Source of the DNA: Puffinus mauretanicus
Lineage: Eukaryota; Chordata; Aves; Procellariiformes; Procellariidae
Length of the DNA: 64,000 nucleotides
Direction: 5' to 3'
Assembly (NCBI GenBank): GCA_023333565.1
Contig: JAJKFH010003627.1
Location: 8,413,501 to 8,477,500, forward strand
Below the pieces are notes generated by a model. It was not told where the DNA came from and did not search any database. It saw nothing but the letters and a program-made list of their open reading frames with translations. The position numbers and the translations under genes are program-made. Of the stretch, positions 41,411 through 52,800 are shown piece after piece (the stretch's first letter is position 1; each line of letters begins with the position of its first letter).

Positions 41411-42094
41411 GGTGCTCAGGCTCTCCCCAGGTTTGGGGGGGAGGAAGGGGAGAGGCAATGGAAATCCTGTGGTTGTCCCCAAGGGGACGGTCCCAGCGCC
41501 CTGGGATGGGATGGGAGATGCGGATGGGCGGCCGTGCTGGGTGCCCGTCACGGCTCACTTGCAGCCTGGCACCGGCTCACCCGAAAACGGCTGTGTGGTG
41601 GGAGGGATGCGGGGCTCCGACACGTGGGAGATAGTAAGAGGGGCTGCAGGGATGATCTGTGGTAATATAGAGGGACAGTCAGGCAGCGGTAGAGCGAAAG
41701 GTAGGGAGAGGGGGGAAAAAAAAACCCCAATCTCATTTCTGAGAGGAAGCCATCACGCAGAAGCGCTGCACAGAACGGTGCTGCGGCGTGCATGGGACGC
41801 TCCCAGGTCCCAGGGTGCAGGGGCACACGCAGGTGACAGGTTTGTGGTCACCACTGGGCAGGACTCCGAGCATCTGCATCGATCCCTGCCTGTCTCAGCT
41901 CTCTTCACACAACGAAGGATGCTGAACCAGGAAAGGACTGGGCAACCCCGGCGTCCCGGCCAGCAGCCGGGGCTGCGGGACCTTGCGGAGGGGCGACCCC
42001 AGGGAGGACACGGTCCTGCTGCCTCCAAACGCAGCCAGGTGCCCTGTGCAGCATCTCTCCTCTGCGACCTCCCCCGAGCTCGCCTGTATCATCA
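41411..42094. other. GC-rich intronic stretch
   Basis: No exon, RNA gene or repeat recognised. Confidence 0.55.
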
Positions 42095-42240
42095 CCATTC
42101 ATTATCCAAATGACTATATTTATTAAGTCCCCTGCCAAGGCATTACAGAGTGGTCTGTAACAGAGATTAAAAGCAGAATAAAACACAAACGTGATCTTTT
42201 TTCAAGTAAACAACACAATAAACAGCCTCAGCACTGGCTA
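42095..42240. promoter_or_regulatory. Enhancer-like block
   Basis: CACCATTCATTATCC, GACTATATTTATTAAG, GGCATTACAGAG, GATTAAAAGC and AAGTAAACAACACAATAAAC (FOX/SOX-like). Confidence 0.4.
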
Positions 42241-42779
42241 CCAGACGCACACAAGCCGTGGGAAAGATGCTGAATTCATTGCAGCCGCAACACAAACATA
42301 CTTGTGCCTGCAAACGCCCCACTCTCAGAGGCGGGGATCAGCCCCGCACACGTGCTTCTGCTTGTCCAGCTGCTCCCTGCACCGAAGTCCCAGTTGATGG
42401 GGGAACACCTTCACTCCCCCTGCCCTGGGCAGCTGCCCGGCACCACCCCATCGGCCGGGATGCTGAGCCCCACGGGAACGTCCTGCCCTTCCTCGGCCCC
42501 TGCGCCTTGTCGGGCAGGGACAGCTCAGGGACGCTCCTCTGCTGCAGGAGCCTGCCGCAAAGGTGTGCGTGAGCCAGACTGGGTTGGTGACTGTCCCCAA
42601 GCGTGGCAGCACACTGGCCCCCCGTGACACCAAGGCACTACAGCGCGGGACAGCAGGCAGTTGGACCACCACATGGCATTTGCCCATGGCTGGGGCATCA
42701 GCGGGATGCGGCGAGGGGCCACAGCTCCTCGCCCCTGCCCACTCGAGTCTGCCGAGTACAGCATCAGCGCGGGGCTGCT
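42241..42779. other. GC-rich intronic stretch
   Basis: No exon, RNA gene or repeat recognised. Confidence 0.55.
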
Positions 42780-43170
42780 TGGGTCTTATTTTCAAAAGTC
42801 TTATTTTAAGTCTGTGGAACGAGGTGCTTTACGAGGCGGCACCAGGTTTCCTTTGTCTCTGCTGGAGATAATCAGGTGCAGATAGGATGTATATTCTGTA
42901 AAAACATACACTCACTTCCACTCACCGGTTACCTTTTTTCTGAGAGCTGTAAGGGTTTCAATTACCGGATTCTGGGATTTAGTGCCCAGGGCTTTTTGGT
43001 GTGCGTTAGATTTATTAGAAGGTTTAGTACCAGCGGAGGATTCACGCATTTACTCCCAGGAGCCCAGCTTCCGTTCACAGACCCTAAATCACGAGCTGAG
43101 ATGGGCTATTGTCACTTACGACATTAGCATGGTTAACATACGCGAGGATGATTAATAGCGATATACATGC
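42780..43170. promoter_or_regulatory. Enhancer-like block
   Basis: CTTATTTTCAAAAGTCTTATT, GGAGATAATCAGGTGC, CACCGGTTACC (Grainyhead-like), GTTTCAATTACCGG, GATTTATTAG, CATTAGCATGGTTAAC and GATGATTAATAGC. Mixed CpG content but no coding frame. Confidence 0.45.
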
Positions 43171-43344
43171 AGCCTCCCCTCCTCCCCAAACGCTGCGGCT
43201 CTGCCACCTCTGCCCGAGCTGGGGCTGTGAGGGGCGCAGCCAGCGTGCCCGCCTTCATGGGGGAGCCAAGCCGCACCCCCACCCTGGGAGCCCCGGGTGC
43301 TCAGCACCACCCCAGCACCACCAGTATTACTGCTTTATGCTGTA

Positions 43345-43370
43345 TTTTATTATTATTATTATTTTTAAGA
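43345..43370. repeat. ATT microsatellite
   Basis: (TTA)n run, about six units. Confidence 0.85.
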
Positions 43371-44034
43371 TGAAGTGTTGAAGGCACTCGGGGGGCAGAG
43401 GGCTTTCTGCCAAGGCAGGGCTGTGGGAACCCCCAGCAGACGCTGGCTGGGAGAAGGGGAAGGCGTGCAGGGGCAGAAGGTGGCTGGAATAAGGGGAAGG
43501 ATGCAGGTTAGCAAAACCTGCGGAAAAAAATTGTTATTCTAAGAGTAAACCCAACCTTCCCCAGCAAGACCCGCCCACCCCTTACTGGGTCCTTCTTCCC
43601 AAAGGACACCTCAAGTCAAATCTGCCGCCGGAGGAAAGAGAAGAGGATGGCGCCTTTATTAAGCAGGGAGCAGTGGAATGAACCAGCCCCTCTGATCCAG
43701 GCAGATCTCCCCTGAAAAATCCCATGGGATTATCCCACCTGTCTACCCGACTCGCCTCACATCTGCAGGAGTAGGAGCAGATCGACATGTTACGGTCCCC
43801 CCTATTGCCCCAGGAGACTGGCGACAAGGCTAAAACTCATCACACAAGTGGTCTCCCAGCACCCCGGGGATGCAGCAGCCTCTGCATCCTGGGCTCTGCA
43901 TTTTGCAGCAGCAGGTAGCCGAGGCTCGAGGCAAGCCCTCAGCCCTGCTGCGCTCCAGGGGAGACACGGCCATGCTCCTAACGAGCAAGATCCTGATGGC
44001 TTTTGTCCTTTTTCCAATACTGTGTTACTTACAT
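43371..44034. other. GC-rich intronic stretch
   Basis: No exon, RNA gene or transposon recognised. Confidence 0.55.
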
Positions 44035-44260
44035 TCCTTCTTTTTTAATTAAAGCAGCCCCAGCTGATTTTACAAGCTTGCCGCTGCTTCTCTCCCAGTC
44101 TCTGTGTCTCTCATATGCTTGAGTGCTAGTATTAATTATTAGAGCCAATTTACTGTTTATACTCTGATGTTTTAACTAATTACCACTAATGGCAGACACC
44201 AGTGGGCAATCAACTTCATTTAGTTCCCAGTGCAAACCACTCATTACCATCTGAGAGAGG
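44035..44260. promoter_or_regulatory. Strong homeodomain-site block with NKX2-type site
   Basis: TTTAATTAAAGC, GCTTGAGTGC (44117-44126, the reverse of GCACTCAAGC, a textbook NKX2-1-type site), GTATTAATTATTAG, CTAATTACC, CACTAATGG and CTCATTACC lie within 180 bp. The density of ATTA cores is exceptional, and there is no repeat or coding signature. Confidence 0.55.
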
Positions 44261-45740
44261 GAAAGAGAGTGCGCGGGAGGGATAAATAAAGACCGAGCTA
44301 CACGGGCGGGTGCCTGGCACTGGTGGTGAGCTGCGGTGCCGGGGGATGCTCCTGCGCCCCGGTGCAGCCCCTTTGGCAGGGCTCTGCGGGAGGATTTAAA
44401 GCTCCAGCACGTGTGGATGGGCAGCAGGGGAAAGCTCCCGTGCGCAACTGCTCTGCAGGGGCTCTTAGATCGCTGGTACTTCACACCACGTGCTAAGCCC
44501 TGCCTTGTCACCAGGGAAAGGCTCTCAGCCCGAGACAGCAACAGTTGCAGGTCAGCAATGTGCCTCTGTCCTTGCTTGGCTCCTTTCCCCCGCTGGGTTT
44601 CATCCTGGGGTTCATGCCGGGGGAAGTGCAGCTCGTGCTCATGTTCTTGGCTTGGTGCGATGCCAGATGGAGCCAGGTTTCCTGAGTCCCAGGTGCCTCT
44701 GGTGTTAATCCTGCAGGTGATGTGAAGTCAAGATGAGCTGAGGCTAAAAAGCCCTTGAGCTGGGCTTCCTCCTGCCTGGACCTGAGCTTTGAGCCTGGGC
44801 TAATGAAGCTCGGTCATGGAGATAATTTAGCTGTTTCTTTGTGTAGTGATACTGTCGACACTAATCCTTCCTTAACATGAGCGCATCCCTCAGCCTAGCT
44901 CATGTGTCTGTCTACTTGTTCCCTCTGGAGACGCAGGAAAACCACCAAGGCACGTGTTTATCCCCCTGCACCCCAGAACCAGCGCAGGAGCCCACAATGT
45001 TAAAAGCATATAACCTTCAGATGATATAACTCTCCTGGTTGTGCTCCTTCTTCTTTCTTTTGGACCAAGAAACAAACGCACGGTGCGGAGAGGGGCCTAC
45101 AAGGAGGGATGATGGAGCGAGATGACTCCACCAGAGCTGGGCTGGCCCTGCAGCTCCAGCAGGCACCTTTGGTGGGTGCAGCCTAGAGCAGAGCACGAGG
45201 GACTGAGCTCCCAAACGTCCCCAGATGTGGCTGAGAAACACCTCTAGAAAAAGTGATGTCCAGATCCATTTGCCTCCTACGGCAAGACCTTTTAACCCTG
45301 ACCTGGGACAAACCTCCAGCCAACTGCATTTGTGGTTCTGGGGATCTGGACTCCTCAAGCATGAACCGCTGGGGAAGGAAGGTCCTTTCCAGGGGACAGA
45401 TAGAGCTCTAATGACCTGCCAGCTCATTACCAGTAGTGGGAGTCCTGCCCTAACAAAAGGGACCACAGTGTTCTCGGAGTTTAGATTCCACCGACGTGAT
45501 GCCGTAACAGCTCAGCTGGGAATCCCAAAGCAGGGGCATGAGCCCAGCCGCAGGGATGGGGCTGGGCACCACCTCTCCAAAGGCATCGCCAGTCTCTCTC
45601 TCTCCCTTTCCCCCTTTCTCTCATTCTTTCATTCCCTGACTTGTTCTGTTGAAATCCGGCTTTTGAAAGGGAGACAGAGCAGGGGGTTGGAGACCTGCTC
45701 TGCGGTGGTGGGGATGTGGTCGCCTGTCTTGCGGAGTGGG
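44261..45740. other. Mixed to GC-rich intronic stretch
   Basis: A small AT-rich spot lies at 44820-44880 (GGAGATAATTTAGC), and a CT-rich tract at 45590-45640. No exon or RNA gene recognised. Confidence 0.5.
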
Positions 45741-45741
45741 G

Positions 45742-45960
45742 GGGGTTATAACTATGCACACATCTGAAATGTAATTGCTGTCAGCTCTCTCCATTCTTGC
45801 AGCACGAGGCCTTTAATCTCTCCCACCAGACCCATCGGCCCTGATATTGCAGCTCCAGAAAGGCTGGTTTTATGTACTTTAACCCTGTGACCTTTACAAA
45901 TCCCATCATTCCAATCAATACGTCTCATTAGCGTTAGGTAAATGTATGGGATGGATGGGG
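45742..45960. promoter_or_regulatory. Enhancer-like block
   Basis: GAAATGTAATTGC, CCTTTAATCTC, CATCATTCCAATCAATACG, CTCATTAGCG and GGTAAATG in moderately AT-rich sequence. Confidence 0.4.
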
Positions 45961-47639
45961 AGCTGTGCTGGGAGGAGCCTGCGGAGGGTGGGGTGGAAAG
46001 CGCTGCTGCCCGCCCGCTCTCAGGGGCAGCACAGCCCCACCGCGCTCCCCCAGCTGCTGGGGGCTGCCCCCCCAAGCATCCTTGCCCCCAAATATCCTTC
46101 CCCCCAGACACACACCTTGGTCCAGCCAGAGAAGGGGGCCAGCTACTGCAGAGCGTGAAACAAAGTCCCTGCGAAGCCAACAGCGGAGTCAAGAGCCCAA
46201 GCCGTTAACTGGGCCAAGCTGTCGGAGTCATTTTTTTCCCTCTCCTTGGGAAGCAGACATATGTTTTACAGCTTTCCCCTACGTCGACTAAACGAAAACA
46301 TACGGGGCCTGTGGCAGGTGATGGGAAAACAATGTGGGGTGTGCACGGGGCTGCCTGCCATCCCTGCCCGTCGGGCGGGGGAGCTGCCAAGGAAGGCAAT
46401 TACTGTGGTTGGCAGGACAAAGCCACGGAGTGGTGTGAAGAAAGAAAATCTCTGGCACTTCCCATGAAAATGAAGGGCTTAATCCTTAATCCAGAGAGAA
46501 GTGTGAGTTTACACCAAGTGAGGACCTCACCAGCACAGGAATGCTGGCCATGCCAGGTGGGACCGACCCATGGGTTCACGGGGCATTGGTCGACCGAGGA
46601 TGCTTCAAAAAAAGGATGGGGCCAACCCAGCCCTTGGGGAGGCTGGAGGCGGGATAGTGTTGCAATCTGATTTTTGCTGGCGAGGGGGCTCCCTTCCCCC
46701 TGGATCAGTGCCTCAGCCAGCAGGGCTGTAAATACTATTACTGCCCATAAAACTACCCAGCTCTCCTCTGAATCCTGCTCAAACGCTTGACTCGGGCGAC
46801 CCACCGGCAGCAGCAGATCCCACAGGAGCGGGCGTCTCGGGGGCTGCTATTGCTGTAGCACGCCCAGGGTGGGGGCAGCCGGCTGCTACGGGCAGCCTGC
46901 CCTGCCATGTGTGCCCCTTCACTCCCCATGCTGCCACCAAGGCGTGGGGTGGCTTCCCAGGGGACCACAGCACAAGTGGCCTCCAGACCTCAGCACTGCT
47001 GGCTCACCCGCGCCGTGTGCCTTGCAGCTCCACAGTGTGCCAGACCCGTGTGCCAGAGCTTGAATTGAACTATCCCATGCTTAAGCAAATTCATCCCTGG
47101 CAAATCCAGCTCCTCAAAAGGAAAAAAGATGAGTTTACATTTTTTTCCTCCCAGCGGGGCAGGCTGGGGTGCAGGAGGAGGTGAGGGTGCCTTCCTCCCC
47201 CTCCCCAGGCAGGGCAAGCTTTTTAAGTGGCATCTGGAGCCGGGTTTGGTTTCTGAGCTCTGCTATCCCCATCTGCAGAGCCGGCACGTTACTGCAACAG
47301 CACTCAGCCCCGCCGGGCTCACTCCAGCAGCAAAAGCAGCCCAATGAGCACAGAGCCCAAAACATATTCCTATGCATACATCTATTTCTGCAAGACCCTA
47401 CAAAAGCAAGGGCTTAAAAAATATGGGTGAGCTCTGCTTTTTCACATTAGTGAGGTATAATGAAGGTGTTTCCATGAGGTTTAAACTTAGAGCTGGGCCA
47501 AATACACCTCTCGCTGGAGTGTGGGACAGCCAAATTCGTCTCCATGCTGGAGGGGATATGCAGAGCTGGGCATGCAACGTTCCCACGTATGCAGGGTGGT
47601 TTGGAGACCCGGTTCACGTGCTCCCCCCTTCCCAGCACT
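45961..47639. other. GC-rich intronic stretch
   Basis: A possible ancient repeat fragment (GTGAGTTTACACCAAGTGAG, 46501-46520) resembles the family at 36933. No exon or RNA gene recognised. Confidence 0.5.
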
Positions 47640-47905
47640 GATGTCGGCTCTCCCCGCCTCCCCGCTGCTCTGTTTGTCAAGGCTCTTCGGCAAGACCTCG
47701 GACTTGTTGACAAGCACTAAACTCCACGGCGGCATGAAAACCATTTAAGCACTAAGCCCCCCTCGGCTTTAGCGAGATGACTGTGCGGCGCGGGATCTTA
47801 GCGCAGCCCTGGCAGGAGGCAGAGGGAAGGAGAAACGAATAAATCCTCCGGCGGGGCCAATTTCACTCGACCTGACACTGCTCCTCCTGGAATTAAACGG
47901 GCAAG
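47640..47905. promoter_or_regulatory. Possible regulatory block with paired NKX2-like sites
   Basis: GACAAGCACTAAAC at 47710 and CATTTAAGCACTAAG at 47743 carry two AAGCACT cores 30 bp apart, followed by CGAATAAATCC and GGAATTAAACG. CpG-containing surroundings. Weak evidence. Confidence 0.35.
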
Positions 47906-50016
47906 TCCCGAGGTGCCTCTCGGGAGCGGTGGGCTGCTCGGCACCGTGCCAGCACCCCTGCCCACTGGCTCCCCGGCCACCAAGCCTGGGAGCTGTGGTG
48001 GGGGCTGCTAATCCTTAAGCCACGAAACCTGTGTCTGGTCTGTGATAGGAAAAACCAGTCCGTAGCTTCAGTCGTCCTCTCCAGCAGAACAACTGTGGGC
48101 CCGATAAAACCCCCGCTGCGCAAGTCCCCAGCTCTGCAGTGTGCCAGGGTACCTCGTCCTGGCTGGCAGCCCCCAATGGCAGGGCACCCATGTGCAGGGG
48201 GCTCACGGGGTCTTTCTAGCGTGGGTTTTTTTTGGCACCAACAGTGTGGAGCCAGCAGCAAAGCCTCCCAGGCAGCCGCAGAGACCCTCAGCAAGCCTTT
48301 TGGAGCAGCGTTGTCCTCCTCGGCACTGCGGTCCCTGCCTGGCCATCCCCACAAGGCAGCAGGACATCCCGCACAGCCGCAGCAAAGGGGAATGGGGCGA
48401 GAGGGCAGAAAGCTCACACATCCCCCAGTGCCCCCGTGGTCATCGGAGGAGGACAGAGCAGTGGCCTTGCTACAGGACCCTGTTTAACCTTCTCGAGCTT
48501 GTCCGCCCAAGGAAAGCTTAGCAGGAGGAGAGATATTGTAGATAGACAGAGAGATTGGTGGGTCCAGAGATGCAGGGGACCGCAGCAGCCTTAGATTTTA
48601 TCTGCGTCTCTGCATGGCCGGACGACCTTGGAATCCCAATCAACAGTTGTTAATAAAACATAGGGGAGAAGCAGGAGGGGCTGAAGGCAGAGCGTGCTGC
48701 AGGGCTCTGGGGGAGCCCCATTACAGCTGAGGGCACTCGATGCTGCCACTGTCTAGTCTAATATTGCCCAGAGCACATAAACTTACTGGCTCCTTTTTCC
48801 TTAACCATTGGAAAAGCTGCTTTTGGATACTAATAGGAATAGAAGGAATTCCCAAAGGCCTGGAAACCCCCCAGATCCCCGCCTGCTCCACAGCCTGTTG
48901 GCTCCTGGGTGCCTGTCTTGTGCCTGTGCTGCACCCCCCTGAAGGGCTGCGGCTGCGCCCAGCCCAGGGGGAGGTGGGAAGAGGCTGAAGGTAGCTGCAG
49001 AGGTGGGAGCAGGAGCTTCCCAGTTCTGCCTTTCACTCCTGGTCTCTCTTGGCAATGTTCAGCCCTCTGAGCTGCTCTTCTATGTGCCCCTTACCCCCAC
49101 GCGTGGTCTGGATCTGCTGGATCCATTCCTTCACTGCATTTCACCCATGTCACTGGGAGTTCCTCCTCCTTCTAAGGAGCTGGGGAAGGAGACAGGGCAG
49201 CCCCAAGGCTGGGAAGGGAGAGCTGCCTTTGGCCATCGCTGAAGAGAGCAAGCAGGTGCTTGAAGCACTGGGACATCATCCCAGACCCACTGCTGCCTCC
49301 CTGCTGTGCCCCGTCTCCTCCTCACCTCCACTCCTGCAGAAATCTGGCCCTTACTCAGCCCAGCATTTCAGTCCCAGCCATTACAATGACAAGGGTGATA
49401 AGAGATTCTTATCACAGTGCTCAGAATCGATTTGAAGCTGAGCCCCTTCCCCGCACTCCTCCTCCTCCTCCTCCTCGCAGCTGCTGGAGCAGCGATCGGC
49501 GCTGCAGAGGGACTCAGCAGCAGGGCTTGTTGGAGAGCAAAGATGACAGTTCAGGATTCAGATCCCTCCAGAGATACGTCCTTCCAGCCTAGCAGCTTCA
49601 GGCGTATCCTCCCGCTGGAGACAGAGCACGGGACGGGAGCCAGGACGCCTGGGCTCCTTCCCGCCACGCGTCTGCAGGGAGACCGGCTCCGTGTCCCCGG
49701 GCTGCGGGAGGGGCCAGGCAGCTCTGCATCCCCGGAGGGCGCTGTGAGCCTCCAGCCAGGGCGCCTGGGCAAAGGGCTATGGCCTCCCCGCTGAGCCAGG
49801 AGCTTGTTCTCCTCCCCGTGCTAGGGGGGAAGAAAGGAGAAGGACCCGCTGACCCCATAGGAGAGACAGGGAGCAGCCTGCAGTCCTGGATCCCAACCCT
49901 GGGGCTCACTGCACCCTTGTTTTACTCCAGCCCTCCAAAGAGCTGGCACTTTCTACAGCTCAGCGTGGCCTGCCTCCACGCCGATCTCCTCCCGATCCTG
50001 CCCACCCACCCATGCT

Positions 50017-50131
50017 TGATGGGGATGGATCCTGCCCTCCCACGCGTAGCTTATGGGGACGGATCCTGCCCTCCCACGCGTGGCTGATGGGGACAGATCC
50101 TGCCCTCCCCCATGTGCCTGATGGGGACAGT
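50017..50131. repeat. 34-bp minisatellite, about 3.4 copies
   Basis: Units start at 50017, 50051, 50085 and 50119 with exact 34-bp spacing. Each begins TGATGGGGA and contains GATCCTGCCCTCCC. The first two carry ACGCGT. Copies differ by a few substitutions. Confidence 0.95.
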
Positions 50132-50679
50132 GCTCAGGAAGGAGACACTTCCCACCAGCAGAGCCAGGGGCTCCCAGGCTGGAGTGGGTGTCTGTGAGTC
50201 CCGGTCACATCACAACAGCCAGCATCCCCCCTGGGTCACTGCAAGCTGCTGTCACCTCTCCTGCGAGGGGCTGGCTGGGTGTCTCTCCCGAGGAAGCAGA
50301 AAGAGCACACAAGTTTCAGTGAGGTTAGGGCTGATTTAGCACAGCTGCCCAGTCTCTCAATGTCTCCCCGCAGCCACCGCCTCCACCATTTACAAAAACA
50401 CAGTTTCTTCCACCAACGGCCAGGTCCCTGCGTGGAGCAGTCCTCAGAGACCCACATCAGCCCAGGCTTCCACCTTTCATTTTCCCCCTTCTCAGCTCCA
50501 GGATGGCCAGCGGGATGTTGTGTGCCCGGGAGGGAAGGCAGAGGACCCGGCAGCACAGCTGCCTGCACCGAGGCTGCCCTGAGCAGTCGGCACTGCAGCT
50601 CCCCAATTCTTGGGGGTGCTTTGGCTCAAAGGCACGCACCCACTCTTTGCAGCACACCTGCAAAGGTAGAGCAGGACCT

Positions 50680-50755
50680 CAGTTACTGGTGGGGAAACTG
50701 AGGCACGGGCAGCTTGTGGGCTTGCACGGCCGCACAGCAGAGCTGCCGAGAGGAC
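50680..50755 (+). mobile_element. MIR-like SINE fragment
   Basis: TGGTGGGGAAACTGAGGCAC, then GGGCAGCTTGTGGGCTTGCA and CGGCCGCACAGCAGAGCTGC, follow the MIR core order (GGGGAAACTGAGGCACAGAG, TGACTTGCCCAAGGTCACAC, AGC). Confidence 0.65.
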
Positions 50756-51429
50756 CAAGATGTCCTGATCTGGAGCTGCCCGAGGAGCCCTGGCCCCTTT
50801 AGAAACCCCGAAGCCCCAGCAGCTCTGGCCACGCAGATGTTGCAAGTCCTCCCTTTCCTCCCAGAACCGTCTGGGAAGAGCAGAAGCACAAGGCGGTGGC
50901 AGGGGAAGCGTCTGAACAATTGGGGCTTGTGCAGAGACGAAGAAAGGCCGTTCTTGTTGGCGGGTGCAGTTGGGGTGAGCCCGGGGGCATCGCAGGATGG
51001 CACCCCAGGTACCCCAGCTGTGCCGACTCTCCAGCCCAACAGAGAGGGGGCTGTTGTGGGCCCAGCCCCGGCACAGGGTGTCACCGCCTGCCTTGGTTAG
51101 CGGGGATGCTCTCTCTTTGTGCCTGCTGGTTTCTGCTCTGCTGACCCGCTTTGCTCCCTCCGCCGACGCCATCCATCAGCTCTGGCAGCCCCGTCAATTC
51201 CAGGGCTCCGCGATGCCATTCCCCAGGGGGAAAAAGCACTTTTTTTTTAAGGGAAAGGAGAAGTATTTTCCATCCTGGCAAGCTGCTAGGATCCCTCCCT
51301 CCCCTCCTCAGAGACATCTAATGCTCAACCCAGCCCAGGGACAGGGGCACAGCATGCGCCTGGGCTTTTCATTCAGCCCAGCCCCAGCCTCCCCGCCGGC
51401 TGCCAGGGATCCGAAGGGCTGTGGTACCT

Positions 51430-51486
51430 GGGCAGATGTGCAGTGTCTCCGGGGCAGATGTGCAGTGGCCCCAGGGCAGATGTGCT
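51430..51486. repeat. 22-bp tandem repeat, about 2.6 copies
   Basis: GGGCAGATGTGC recurs at 51430, 51452 and 51474 with 22-bp spacing. Confidence 0.92.
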
Positions 51487-52184
51487 CCAGCTCCCGGCCT
51501 GCCCCCGGGCCCTTGCTATTGCAGGTACCAGGCAGGTGGTGGCAGCCTGACCCGCAGCCCGCAGGTCCGGCAGGCAGGTCCGGAGGGTGAGCAGCCATGC
51601 CAAGCTGGCAGGAGCTGGGGAAAATCAGCCTGGCAATGGCCAAACGCGCCTGGCCCTTTGCACGGCACCTTATCGGGGCTGGCTGCAGCAGCAGCAGCTC
51701 GGGGAAGGCGTTACTGCATATGTCCCATGTCCCGCTCGCCAGCCTGGCCGGCAGCGGCAGGGACGAGACAGGGATGCCAGGGCAGCCACCAGCTGGGTCA
51801 GCCTCTGGAGGACGACACCGCTGCTGGGATGAGGATGGGGCTGGGTGCATTCCCACTTCCGTCCCCGAAAGCCCTTCTCCAGCAGATGGTGGGTTTGAAG
51901 CACACGCTGGCGGGTTGAAACCTCCAGCAATGCCCCACGCCTGAGTGTTTGCCATGAGGCTGCAGTGCTGGAGACCACCTATAGCTGAGTGGTAGGAAAA
52001 AGGTCCCTTCCTCCCTGCCTCCCTGGGCCAGGGTCAGCCCTGCAGCACTGGGTGTTGCCCCAGCTCTCCCCAGCCCCAACTTGCTGTCCCGAGGTCCAGA
52101 TGTGGGGCAGGGATCCAACCATTACCAGGGCTTTCCACCTCTGCCCCGGCAATCCCACTTCGGCAGCAGAAACATCTGCCTCAC

Positions 52185-52325
52185 CTCTTCAATCAATACT
52201 CAGCTCTTAATAGTCCTGACAATTCGCAAGAAAACAGGGGCATTAAACGTTAATTATATCTATTTGGATTCAAAAAATTTTATTACTTCAGTTAATTATA
52301 GCTGGAGTCGTAAAAAGGTGCAGAG
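52185..52325. promoter_or_regulatory. Homeodomain-site block beside a CpG island
   Basis: CAATCAATACTC, CTCTTAATAGTC, CATTAAACGTTAATTATATC and CAGTTAATTATAGC within 140 bp. The CpG island begins about 60 bp to the right. Confidence 0.45.
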
Positions 52326-52379
52326 CAAGAGGTGCTGCTGCTGTATAGGGCGAGCAGGGCTGAGCACCCCCAGCCACCC

Positions 52380-52590
52380 TGAACCGTCGGCCGGGCAAGG
52401 ACGGAGGGATGTACCCACCATGAGCGCGGCCGCCTGCCCAGCACACGGCCGGCCCCTGCCCCTCGGGAAGGGGCTGCCATGGGAAGGGGCTGCGCGGGGG
52501 CCGTGCCGGTTGGGGGGGGTGAAGAGCCGGCGGCGGGGTCTCGGGGCGCACGGCAGGTACTCGCTTAGCTGTTGCGCTGGCGGGACCTGG
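52380..52590. promoter_or_regulatory. Intronic CpG island
   Basis: By hand count about 23 CpG in 200 bp of strongly GC-rich DNA (AGCGCGGCCGCC, GCCGGCGGCGGGG). On the plus strand a Kozak-like CACCATGAG at 52417 opens a frame that reaches a donor-like GCAG/GTAC at 52555. That could be chance in such composition, so no exon is called. Confidence 0.45.
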
Positions 52591-52594
52591 CCTG

Positions 52595-52800
52595 TGGGCT
52601 TCTAATTTACTGCTTTCCTTTTACCGTAAAACTGAAAGGGGAAGGTGCACCCTTTAATCACTGCCTCCGGGGCCCCGCCTGAAACCACACAGAGACCGAG
52701 CGAAGGCTAGGAGTTAATGCTCCTTCCGACACCTTTTTATGATTCATGGGCCTGACCTTGAGCCATAAACCGCTCAACCTCCCCGCCACACTGGCAGTAT
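52595..52800. promoter_or_regulatory. Enhancer-like block
   Basis: CTTCTAATTTACTGC, ACCCTTTAATCACTGCC, GAGTTAATGCTCC, CTTTTTATGATTCATGGG and GAGCCATAAACCGC form an AT-rich island right of the CpG island. Confidence 0.4.

Larger units (their letters stand above)
47906..52184. other. Long GC-rich intronic stretch
   Basis: The longest run without an enhancer-like block. It holds two minisatellites (50017, 51430), a MIR-like fragment (50680) and many frame-open GC-rich stretches without recognisable products. A short AT spot lies at 48770-48850. Confidence 0.55.

Noticed and set aside
49600..49680. Possible MIR/L3-like 3' end (GGAGCCAGGACGCCTGGGCT)
   Set aside because: Only one short segment matches; too little to call a repeat.
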